13,156 nt of DNA, from NCBI GenBank assembly GCA_018712905.1, contig DVGD01000144.1, positions 1-13,156 of the forward strand. Direction: 5' to 3'. This document shows positions 1 through 5,786 of the stretch, piece by piece. The position numbers were made by a program, and so were the translations under genes. This stretch comes from Candidatus Avoscillospira stercoripullorum (GTDB lineage: Bacteria > Bacillota > Clostridia > Oscillospirales > Oscillospiraceae). The notes under the pieces are model-generated. The model had not been told where the DNA came from. It made no database searches and saw nothing but the letters and a program-made list of their open reading frames with translations. Numbering within the stretch: position 1 is the stretch's first letter; each line of letters begins with the position of its first letter.

Positions 1-33
1 TCCGGGGACATGCGCATCGGAAATCGCACTTTA

Positions 34-86
34 CACCCTAAAAGGTTCGACAGCTTTTCGAAGAAAACCGAGAACCTTTTGGGGTG
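34..86. repeat. Long imperfect inverted repeat
   Basis: Arms at 34-48 and 72-86 are 15 bp each and complementary except for one position (T39 opposite G, a wobble pair in RNA). A smaller nested hairpin (TTTTC at 55-59, GAAAA at 63-67) sits in the loop. It begins a series of hairpins that fills 34-332. No protein homology is recognisable in any frame here, so I read this as structured intergenic DNA and not coding sequence. Confidence 0.6.
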
Positions 87-96
87 CAATCCCCTT

Positions 97-123
97 TGTC
101 AAAAAAGCAACGCTTTTTTGACA
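97..123. repeat. Perfect 12-bp inverted repeat, 3-nt loop
   Basis: TGTCAAAAAAGC (97-108), loop AAC, then the exact reverse complement (112-123). The A/T-run core gives a stem with T-runs on both strands. It directly precedes a second perfect hairpin at 129-156, so the two look like parts of one compound intergenic element. Confidence 0.7.
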
Positions 124-128
124 GTCTC

Positions 129-156
129 AAACCGGGTTCCCAGCGGAACCCGGTTT
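129..156 (+). terminator. Perfect 12-bp hairpin, possible weak terminator
   Basis: AAACCGGGTTCC (129-140), loop CAGC, and the exact reverse complement (145-156), followed by a short T-rich stretch TTTATTTATG. On the plus strand this could end transcription arriving from left of the window. The interrupted T-run makes it weaker than the terminators at 4680 and 10298. It may equally be just another member of the local hairpin repeats. Confidence 0.45.
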
Positions 157-176
157 ATTTATGGGGGCGTGCCCCC

Positions 177-204
177 TGTAGGGGTCGATGCCCTCATCGA
201 CCCG
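177..204 (+). repeat. REP-like hairpin element, copy A
   Basis: Starts with TGTAGGGG. The stem GGGTCGATG (182-190) pairs perfectly with CATCGACCC (195-203) around a CCCT loop, and the element ends in CCCG. It has the same head, stem and tail architecture as copies B and C although the stem sequence differs. That pattern suggests a short palindromic repeat family and not chance hairpins. Confidence 0.75.
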
Positions 205-232
205 CGGACACAGCAAAATTTGCAGCCGCTCT

Positions 233-258
233 GTAGGGGCGCATTGCATATGCGCCCG
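233..258 (+). repeat. REP-like hairpin element, copy B
   Basis: TGTAGGGG head at 233-240, stem GGGCGCAT (237-244) pairing with ATGCGCCC (250-257) around a 5-nt loop, CCCG tail. Same orientation as copy A, about 56 bp downstream. Confidence 0.75.
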
Positions 259-305
259 CGCGCGGTTGGGGTTTTATGAAAATTTCCGCCGAACGCTGCC
301 TGATT

Positions 306-332
306 CGGGCGGATATTTAATCCGCCCCTACA
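306..332 (-). repeat. REP-like hairpin element, copy C (inverted)
   Basis: Read on the minus strand it again begins TGTAGGGG. The stem halves are GGGCGGAT (307-314) and ATCCGCCC (320-327) around ATTTA, with the CGGG tail complement at 306. Its orientation is opposite to copies A and B. It lies 25 bp beyond the mutY stop codon and could form at the 3' end of the mutY transcript, but it lacks a T-run and so is not a canonical terminator. Confidence 0.75.
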
Positions 333-356
333 GGGTGCGGCAGAAAAGGGAGGGGA

Positions 357-1406
357 TCAGAACCAGCTGACCTTTTCGGGCGGCAAAAACTGCCGGAAGG
401 CCGTGGGGAGGGCGTAGACGCCGGCAAGCGCCTCCCGGGTTGCCCAGGTGAAATCGCCGCCTGCTTCACAGCGGAGATAATAGCCCCGCATGTCCCACTC
501 CACGTGGGTGAAGATGTGCCTGCGCTCCACCACCTGCTGAAGCTCCGTGGGTCTCACGCCCAGTTCTTCCGCTGCCTCCAGGGCTTGCGCTGCCTCCAGC
601 TTGCCGGGAACATGGGGAAATTCCCAAAGTCCCGCCAAAAGTCCCCGGCCGGGACGCTTGCAGATGGCCAGCCCCCGGTCGCTTTCCAGGAGAAAGACCG
701 TCATGGTCTCCTGCCGCCGGGGCTTTTTAGCCGTGCGCACCGGCACGTCCAGCTCCCGGCGTGCGCCGTGGGCGCGGCACAGGCCGGAGAGGGGGCAGTG
801 ATCGCACTGCGGCGCACCGTTTGGCAGGCACACCGTGGCGCCCAGCTCCATGAGCGCCTGGGTGAAGTCGCCGCAGCGGCCTGCGGGATAAATGGCGGCC
901 AATGCGTTGGTGAGGGCTTTTTTCACCGCGGGCGTGTCGATGGGCGTCTCGTCCAAGGCAAGGCGCGATGCCACCCGCAGCACGTTTCCATCCACCGCCG
1001 GGGTGGGCAGCCCAAAGGAGATGGAGCCGATGGCGCCGGCAGTATAGTCCCCCACCCCGGGAAGCGCCCGGATGGCGTCATAGTCCGCGGGAAACACGCC
1101 GCCATGCTGCTCCACGATGACTTTGGCGGCCTTTTGGAGATTTCGCACGCGGCTATAGTACCCCAGCCCCTCCCAGAGCTTGTGGCACAGCGCCTCGTCC
1201 GCCGCCGCCAGTGCCTCCACCGTGGGAAGCGCCGCGAGAAACCGGCTATAGTAGCCCTTCACCGCCTCCACCCTGGTCTGCTGGAGCATGATCTCCGAGA
1301 GCCAGACGTGGTAGGGCTCCCGATCCCGCCGCCAGGGAAGATCCCGGCGGTTTTTCTCGTACCAGGGCAGCAGCAGCCCCGGCAGGGGCGAGAAGTCGAA
1401 GTCCAT
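357..1406 (-). CDS. mutY: A/G-specific adenine DNA glycosylase MutY
   Basis: Base-excision repair glycosylase that removes adenine mispaired with 8-oxoguanine, 349 residues. Visible landmarks in order: the catalytic Glu38 in SEIMLQQTRV, the helix-hairpin-helix LPGVGDYTAGAI (115-126), catalytic Asp139 in AVDGNVLRV, a [4Fe-4S] cysteine set (Cys193, 201, 204, 210), and a C-terminal NUDIX-like 8-oxoG recognition domain starting around residue 234. The first cysteine gap is seven residues against six in E. coli MutY. I chose the ATG at 1406 because its A is shared with the TGA stop of the upstream gene (TGATG), a translational-coupling junction. An in-frame ATG at 1442 would add 12 residues inside that gene. 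Length is normal and all key residues are present. The gene is the second of a two-gene operon. Confidence 0.96.
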   Translation of the reverse strand: MDFDFSPLPGLLLPWYEKNRRDLPWRRDREPYHVWLSEIMLQQTRVEAVKGYYSRFLAALPTVEALAAADEALCHKLWEGLGYYSRVRNLQKAAKVIVEQHGGVFPADYDAIRALPGVGDYTAGAIGSISFGLPTPAVDGNVLRVASRLALDETPIDTPAVKKALTNALAAIYPAGRCGDFTQALMELGATVCLPNGAPQCDHCPLSGLCRAHGARRELDVPVRTAKKPRRQETMTVFLLESDRGLAICKRPGRGLLAGLWEFPHVPGKLEAAQALEAAEELGVRPTELQQVVERRHIFTHVEWDMRGYYLRCEAGGDFTWATREALAGVYALPTAFRQFLPPEKVSWF

Positions 1407-2071
1407 CAGTCCTCCTGCCGCTGGGCTACCTCGCCGCGGCACTTATAGATGCATCCGGCGGGCACGGTGCCCCGCACCGAGGAGAGGGGGTAGACGCTGC
1501 AGCCCCGTCCCAGCACGGTGCCGGGATTGAGGACTGAGCCGCAGCCCACCTCCACGTTGTCGCCCACCATGGCTCCCACCTTTTTCCGGCCGGTGGCGAC
1601 TTCGGCGGTGCCGTCGCGCACTACCACCAGCTTCTTGTCGCTCTTCACATTGGAGGTGATGGAGCCGGCGCCCATGTGCGCCTTGTAGCCCAGGATGGAG
1701 TCGCCCACGTAGTTATAGTGGGGCACCTGCACCTTGTCGAAAAGGATCACATTCTTGAGCTCCGTGGAGTTGCCCACCACGGCGCCTGCGCCCACCAGGG
1801 CATTGCCGCGAATGAAGGCACAGTGGCGCACCTCGGTCTCCGGGCCGATGATGCAAGGCCCCGTGATGGAGGCCGTGGGCGCCACCTTGGCGGATTTGGC
1901 GATCCAAACGTTCTCGGCGGGATGGTCGTATTCCGCCGCAGAAAGTGTGGCGCCCAGGTTCAAAATAAAATCGCCGATTCCGGCCAGGGCTTCCCAGGGA
2001 TAGGTGCAGGGCGCGAGCAGCGGCGCGGCGGCGGTATGGGTGAGGTCGTAGAGATCCGAAACAGTATACAT
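1406..2071 (-). CDS. Stand-alone left-handed beta-helix protein, GlmU acyltransferase-domain-like
   Basis: 221 residues. From about residue 55 it is a series of hexapeptide repeats (I/V-G/A-x4) typical of left-handed beta-helix sugar-nucleotide acyltransferases. The stretch GNSTELKNVILFDKVQVPHYNYVGDS (about 100-125), followed by MGAGSITSNVKSDKK, closely resembles the GlmU C-terminal domain, including the position of the catalytic histidine (His118 here). The nucleotidyltransferase (pyrophosphorylase) half of GlmU is absent; residues 1-50 are a short non-repeat cap. Such proteins are often annotated UDP-GlcNAc pyrophosphorylase, a name this architecture does not support. The start at 2071 has AGGAG 7 nt upstream and lies about 25 nt after a promoter (2131-2103); the longer open frame to 2380 runs through both promoters. 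Substrate unknown; an acyl- or acetyltransferase role is inference. Confidence 0.85.
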   Translation of the reverse strand: MYTVSDLYDLTHTAAAPLLAPCTYPWEALAGIGDFILNLGATLSAAEYDHPAENVWIAKSAKVAPTASITGPCIIGPETEVRHCAFIRGNALVGAGAVVGNSTELKNVILFDKVQVPHYNYVGDSILGYKAHMGAGSITSNVKSDKKLVVVRDGTAEVATGRKKVGAMVGDNVEVGCGSVLNPGTVLGRGCSVYPLSSVRGTVPAGCIYKCRGEVAQRQED

Positions 2072-2102
2072 GGCAATTCTCCTGTTCATGTAGGATGGGG
2101 CT

Positions 2103-2131
2103 ATTATACCGCCATTCCCCCGCCGCCGCAA
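2103..2131 (-). promoter_or_regulatory. Sigma-A-type promoter for the beta-helix/mutY operon
   Basis: Reading the minus strand: TTGCGG (2131-2126), 17-bp spacer, TATAAT (2108-2103, perfect consensus). Expected transcription start is near 2096, giving a leader of about 25 nt that contains the AGGAG of the gene at 2071. Confidence 0.7.
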
Positions 2132-2156
2132 GAGGGGGGCAAGCGCGGATTTTCCG

Positions 2157-2185
2157 TTGTCAAACGGGTGCTTTTCCTGTATACT
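2157..2185 (+). promoter_or_regulatory. Sigma-A-type promoter for the metal ABC operon
   Basis: TTGTCA (2157-2162), exactly 17 bp, then TATACT (2180-2185). Expected start near 2192, about 25 nt before the GTG start codon at 2217. I looked for a Zur/AdcR/MntR-like palindrome around it and saw no convincing operator, only the short ACTAGT inside the -10 region. The divergent promoter at 2131-2103 is only 25 bp away. Confidence 0.75.
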
Positions 2186-2216
2186 AGTTTTAATCTTCTT
2201 CGAAAGGAGCATTCCA

Positions 2217-3059
2217 GTGCGCATTCGTCTTTCCGCGCTGCTTCTGGCGCTTTTTCTCCTTCTGCCCGGCTGCGCCGCCCGGGAATCCGGCGGCGACATC
2301 GCCGCCACCACCGCCCCGGTGGCGGAATTTGCCCAGGCCATCACCGAGGGCACCGGCCTCACGGTGACCAGGCTCATCACCGACTCCGTCTCCTGCCTCC
2401 ACGACTACTCCCTCTCCGTCCGGCAGATGGAGGCCGTGGAAGAGAGCCAGGTGGTGCTCATCTCCGGCGCGGGGCTGGAGGACTTCATGGACGACGTCCT
2501 CTCCCACGCCAAGACCGTGGTGGACTGCTCCAAGGGTATTGACCTGCTGGAGAACAGCGAGGGCACCGATCCCCACATCTGGCTCGACCCCACCCGCGCC
2601 CAGCAGATGGTGGACAACCTCACCGCCGGGCTCACGGCGGTCTATCCCGAGCACGAGGCGGCCTTCGCCGAAAACGCCACCGTCTTAAAGGCGCGGCTCC
2701 AGGCGCTGGACGAGGAGGGCAAAAAAGCTCTCTCGGACATTTCCTGCCGGGAGCTCATCACCTTCCACGACGGCTTTGGCTACCTGGCCAGTCACTTTGA
2801 CCTCACCATCCTGGCCGCCATCGAGGAGGAGGCCGGCGCCGAGGCCTCTGCCGCCTCCCTCACCGGGATCATCGATCTGGTGAACACCCACAATCTCCCC
2901 GCCGTGTTCACCGAGGCCAACGGCTCGGACGCCGCCGCGTCGGTGATCGAGTCCGAGACCGGCGTGCCCCACTTCGCCCTGGACTTGGGCTTTGGCGACC
3001 GGGATTACTTCTCCGCCATGGAATATAACCTCGAGACATTGAAAGAGGCACTCACATGA
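2217..3059 (+). CDS. znuA: Metal-binding lipoprotein of a Zn/Mn ABC transporter (ZnuA/TroA family)
   Basis: Extracytoplasmic metal-capture subunit, 280 residues. A lipoprotein signal (MRIRL, hydrophobic core, LLPGC) places the lipidated cysteine at residue 19. Cluster A-I metal-site histidines are visible: His62 in LHDYS, His120 in DPHIWLDP, and His184 in ITFHDGFGYLA. The fourth ligand is probably Glu233 or Asp256, which I cannot decide. The His-rich loop common in zinc-specific ZnuA proteins is missing, so zinc versus manganese stays open. The start is GTG at 2217 with AAAGGAG 7 nt upstream. The in-frame ATG at 2157 coincides with the promoter -35 and cannot be transcribed from it. The TGA overlaps the next gene's ATG (ATGA at 3056-3059). 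Confidence 0.9.
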   Translation: MRIRLSALLLALFLLLPGCAARESGGDIAATTAPVAEFAQAITEGTGLTVTRLITDSVSCLHDYSLSVRQMEAVEESQVVLISGAGLEDFMDDVLSHAKTVVDCSKGIDLLENSEGTDPHIWLDPTRAQQMVDNLTAGLTAVYPEHEAAFAENATVLKARLQALDEEGKKALSDISCRELITFHDGFGYLASHFDLTILAAIEEEAGAEASAASLTGIIDLVNTHNLPAVFTEANGSDAAASVIESETGVPHFALDLGFGDRDYFSAMEYNLETLKEALT

Positions 3060-3805
3060 CCCACAATTCCCACTCCGGCAGCTGCCAGGGCGCCTGCTGC
3101 CTGAAAATTCAGGATCTCTCGGTGACCTTCGGCACCGACGCCGTGCTGGAGCATGTCAATCTCCACATGCACTGCGGGCAGATCGTCGCCCTCATCGGTC
3201 CCAACGGCGCGGGCAAGTCCACCCTGATCCGCGCCATTCTCGGCGAACGACCCTACACCGGCACCATCACCTTCTCCCCTGCCGGCGGCGCGCCGGAAAA
3301 GCTTCGCATCGGCTACGTGCCCCAGAGCCCGGGCTTTGACCCCGGCGACCCCATCAGCGTGCTGGATCTCTTCGCCTGCTGCTTAAGCCGGCGCCCGGCC
3401 TTCCTGCCCGTGGGCAAGGCCTTCCGGCAAAGGGTGCTTTCCTGCCTTGCCCGCGTCCACGGCGAAGCCCTCCTCAATAAGCGCGTGGGCACCCTCTCCG
3501 GCGGCGAGGTGCAGCGGGTGCTGCTGGCACTGGCGCTGGAGCCCATGCCCCATATGCTCATCCTGGACGAGCCCCTCTCCGGCGTGGACGTGGAGGGCAT
3601 GACGCTGCTCATGGACATGCTCGATGAAATCCGCAAGACCTACGATCTCTCCATTCTGATGACCACCCACGACTTTTCGCTCCTGGAAAAATACTGCGAC
3701 CAGGTGGTGCTCATCCAGCACCAGGTGGTCGCCCAGGGTGCGCCCAAAGAGGTCTTATCCTCCCCGGAATTTGCCCGGGTGTTTCACATGGGAGGCAGTA
3801 TATGA
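3056..3805 (+). CDS. znuC: Metal ABC transporter ATP-binding protein (ZnuC-like)
   Basis: ATPase subunit of the metal importer, 249 residues. Walker A GPNGAGKST (48-56), Q-loop Gln90 in GYVPQ, signature LSGGEVQR (147-154), Walker B MLILDE (167-172), and H-loop His205 in TTHD are all intact. Before the first ABC strand there is a short polar lead with histidines and cysteines (His3, His6, Cys10, Cys14, Cys15), a candidate metal-binding tail. Further cysteines lie at 40, 108, 109, 130 and 214. It overlaps the lipoprotein gene before it (ATGA at 3056) and the permease gene after it (ATGA at 3802), so all three products are probably made in fixed proportion. GAAAGAGG just upstream serves as ribosome binding site. 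Confidence 0.94.
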   Translation: MTHNSHSGSCQGACCLKIQDLSVTFGTDAVLEHVNLHMHCGQIVALIGPNGAGKSTLIRAILGERPYTGTITFSPAGGAPEKLRIGYVPQSPGFDPGDPISVLDLFACCLSRRPAFLPVGKAFRQRVLSCLARVHGEALLNKRVGTLSGGEVQRVLLALALEPMPHMLILDEPLSGVDVEGMTLLMDMLDEIRKTYDLSILMTTHDFSLLEKYCDQVVLIQHQVVAQGAPKEVLSSPEFARVFHMGGSI

Positions 3806-4641
3806 GTATCTGGTATGAGCTTCTCGATCTTCTCTCCCTCCCCTTCCTCTCCATGAACTTTATGAAGAATGCCCTTCTGGCGGTGCTCATTATGACGCCC
3901 CTCTTCGGCATCCTCTCCACCATGGTGGTCACCGGGCGGCTGAGCTTCTTCTCCGATGCCTTGGGGCACTCGGGCTTTACGGGCATCGCCATCGGTGTGC
4001 TATGCGGCGCGGCGTCTCCCACCTGGTTTGCCGTGGTGCTGGCCGTGGCCTTCGCCCTGCTCTTCTCCTATGTGAAAAGCCGCACCAGCCAGGCCGCCGA
4101 GACGATTATCAGCGTCTTCTCCTCCACCGCTGTGGCGCTGGGCATCTTCATCGCCACCATGAACGGCAGCTCCTTCACCAAGTTCAATCAATACTTAATT
4201 GGCGACATCCTCTCGGTGACGTCGGGAGAAATCGGCCTGCTCGCTCTGGTGCTCCTGGGCGTGGTGCTATTGTGGATCTTTGCCTGCAACCGCCTGGTGC
4301 TCACCGCCGCCCATCCCCAGCTTGCCTCCTCCCGGGGCATCCCGGTGCGGGGCTTTGAGACGCTCTTCACCGTCTCCATCGCCGTGGTAGTCACCCTGGC
4401 CATGAGCTGGGTGGGATTAATGGTCATCAACTCCCTTCTGGTGCTGCCCGCGGCGGCGGCGCGGAATATGGCCAGGAACCTCCGGGAGTATCACCTCTTC
4501 TCGGTGGTGCTGGCGCTCCTTTCCGGCATTGCCGGGCTGGTCACCAGCTACTATTTGGGCTCCTCCACCGGCGCGGTCATCAGCCTTTACTTGGCGGTAT
4601 GTTTCGCCGTCACCTTCCTCTTCCGCAAGCGCCGGGCATAG
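3802..4641 (+). CDS. znuB: Metal ABC transporter permease (ABC-3 family, ZnuB-like)
   Basis: Inner-membrane channel subunit, 279 residues, ABC-3 family. Hydrophobic segments lie at about 20-44, 57-71, 74-91, 104-120, 144-161, 187-214, 233-252 and 256-274, a count compatible with the family's 7-9 helices. Two family motifs are visible: SFFSDALGHSGFTGIAIG (48-65) and LLVLPAAAARNMARN (212-226), the latter near the coupling region that contacts the ATPase. The ATG at 3802 overlaps the ATPase stop, with GGGAGG 8 nt upstream as ribosome binding site. The C-terminus FRKRRA fits a cytoplasmic end. A strong palindromic terminator 38 bp after the stop closes the operon. Metal specificity cannot be read from the permease. 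Confidence 0.93.
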   Translation: MSIWYELLDLLSLPFLSMNFMKNALLAVLIMTPLFGILSTMVVTGRLSFFSDALGHSGFTGIAIGVLCGAASPTWFAVVLAVAFALLFSYVKSRTSQAAETIISVFSSTAVALGIFIATMNGSSFTKFNQYLIGDILSVTSGEIGLLALVLLGVVLLWIFACNRLVLTAAHPQLASSRGIPVRGFETLFTVSIAVVVTLAMSWVGLMVINSLLVLPAAAARNMARNLREYHLFSVVLALLSGIAGLVTSYYLGSSTGAVISLYLAVCFAVTFLFRKRRA

Positions 4642-4679
4642 GGCGGTAGACCCGGCAACCGCGGAACATCGCAAGGGAA

Positions 4680-4735
4680 CTGCGCCCCATTGGTCAGGCG
4701 GCATGCCGCCTGACCAATGGGGCGCAGCTTTTTTT
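4680..4735 (+). terminator. Rho-independent terminator built on a 48-bp perfect palindrome
   Basis: Positions 4680-4703 and 4704-4727 are exact reverse complements (24 bp per arm, no spacer), starting CTGCGCCCCATT and ending AATGGGGCGCAG. One C and then seven T (4729-4735) follow. It ends the metal-transport operon. The minus-strand side has no comparable T-run, so it is a one-way terminator. Confidence 0.9.
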
Positions 4736-5322
4736 CCGCTTTTCGGGATATTTCATCTTATGTTTGCCACGCAGTTTCACGCATGGGAGAAACCGGAGAA
4801 TCGCTTATCTCCATTTCAGCAGAGCATGCGCCCGTATCCGTCCATTTATCATGTTCATTCAGAAGCGCGCGGCGCCTTTTTGCCATGCCCGAATCCCGCC
4901 TGGAGGTTTGCGAAGGTTCAGCTGTCTTATTGCCGCGCCGCAAGGCCGCTGTTTGGGCGAAGTGACAAATCTTTTCCATCGGCTGCGGGACAGATACGGA
5001 CAACATGTGCAGTCCTCTTTTATTTGTATTCTGCTTTCACGTATTTCGCTGCATAAATTGTATTGAACTCAACTTAATGCACGAAAATAACCGGCAGAAA
5101 TCCTTAATATTCGCAATTTCCAGCCTCAATATTATTTCTAAATATCGGAAATATACAACTTGCACAACGTTAAAAACGCCGTCATAAATTGAGATAGTCG
5201 TATAATTTAAGATGATATTCCGATAACTTCAGATCTAAAATTACAATCATAACAAATATTTTCATAAAATAAATTTGTATGATGTCAATAGGTAAAAAAT
5301 CATAAAATCATCGCCGATTCAA
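4736..5322. other. Gene-free stretch, AT-rich in its second half
   Basis: 4736 to about 5040 is of mixed composition and is open in several frames on both strands. None of the translations (for example 82 residues on minus 4758-5006, 100 residues on plus 4764-5066) shows a recognisable domain or reliable start signal. From about 5040 to 5370 the sequence becomes strikingly AT-rich (runs such as AAATATATAT) and dense in stops, unlike everything else in the window. I see no RNA gene here. The composition break suggests inserted DNA or a degraded segment. Confidence 0.6.
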
Positions 5323-5350
5323 TTGAAAAATATAAACAAATATATATAAT
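5323..5350 (+). promoter_or_regulatory. Candidate promoter for the GH43 surface protein
   Basis: TTGAAA (5323-5328), 16-bp spacer, TATAAT (5345-5350). This is the best promoter-like match upstream of the gene at 5787 and would give a leader of about 430 nt. It lies in the AT-rich tract, where chance matches are common, so confidence is limited. No carbon-catabolite (cre-like) site was convincingly seen. Confidence 0.45.
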
Positions 5351-5439
5351 ACTGAATAAGAAATACCTCTAGATTCCGATTCCGGGACGCCCTTGCCACG
5401 TTCCGCCGCCGGGTGGAGACTTATGAAAAGCAAATACTC

Positions 5440-5481
5440 TTAGAACCGCGCGATTTTACAAAAAGGTGTACTTTTTTGTAA
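5440..5481 (+). repeat. Bracketing repeat, left copy
   Basis: A 42-bp sequence TTAGAACCGCGCGATTTTAC… that recurs imperfectly in the same orientation at 5575-5616. It contains a 9-bp perfect hairpin (5456-5464 with 5473-5481, an 8-nt loop). Together with the right copy it brackets about 93 bp. Confidence 0.65.
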
Positions 5482-5574
5482 GCGAACCGACATCATGTTC
5501 GGGGATTGGCTATGGCGTCAAAGATGCTGCGAAGCTTTGCTTCTGGCCACGCTTTATGCTGTCCTTATAAACAA
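5482..5574 (+). other. Structured spacer between the bracketing repeats
   Basis: Contains two further small hairpins: CGAAC (5483-5487) with GTTCG (5497-5501), and GAAGC (5531-5535) with GCTTC (5539-5543) around TTT. A short open frame ATG-GCG-TCA from 5512 reads MASKMLRSFASGHALCCPYK and stops inside the right repeat. It has no Shine-Dalgarno sequence and I do not call it a gene. The whole 5440-5616 module could be a miniature mobile element or a small-RNA-like repeat. Confidence 0.4.
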
Positions 5575-5616
5575 TTAGGAACCGCGTGATTTTGCAAAAA
5601 AGTACACTTTTCTAAA
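5575..5616 (+). repeat. Bracketing repeat, right copy
   Basis: TTAGGAACCGCGTGATTTTG…, a direct imperfect copy of 5440-5481 that shares the AACCGCG-GATTTT-CAAAAA-ACTTTT framework. Its inner palindrome is less perfect than that of the left copy. Confidence 0.65.
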
Positions 5617-5786
5617 CCCAATTGCCGACAGGGGGAATGAAACGTACAGCACGGCCCTTGGAGAGGGGCTCTAATAACTACTACGCCATCATACAAGGAA
5701 GGTGATGAGAAAGGCTTTTTGCAGCGGCGGCAAATTAATTCGCGGTCAAAACACTCATCAAATAAGAGAAAAAAAGGAGGTTCATT
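5617..5786 (+). promoter_or_regulatory. Leader before the GH43 gene, with strong ribosome binding site
   Basis: 170 bp with no recognisable riboswitch. The functional part is AAAGGAGG at 5773-5780, 6 nt before the ATG at 5787, a near-ideal Shine-Dalgarno. A second, weaker SD-like AAGGAAGGTG precedes ATG 5702/5705 in another frame. That short frame runs into the GH43 coding region and is probably not a gene. Confidence 0.6.

Noticed and set aside
10..279. Plus-strand frame of 89 codons in the left intergenic region
   Set aside because: It is built entirely from hairpin repeats (34-258), has no SD at ATG 10 and no recognisable domain. Such frames recur wherever the repeats do.
1..360. Possible CRISPR array at the left end
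   Set aside because: The hairpin elements differ in stem sequence, in spacing and in orientation. There is no regular direct repeat with constant-length spacers and no cas gene.
504..1448. A 314-codon plus-strand frame opposite mutY
   Set aside because: MutY on the minus strand has every catalytic and Fe-S residue. The plus frame is a GC-rich shadow with no start signal.
4758..5006. 82-codon minus-strand frame with AGAGGA upstream of its ATG, and overlapping plus-strand frames
   Set aside because: No recognisable domain, no promoter at the right distance, and several frames on both strands are equally open here, which suggests a lack of stops and not coding selection.
5617..5700. Possible riboswitch in the leader before the GH43 gene
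   Set aside because: I compared it by eye with common aptamer cores (c-di-GMP, TPP, cobalamin, glycine, fluoride) and found no match. The only stem (GCCCT/AGGGC region) is short and interrupted.
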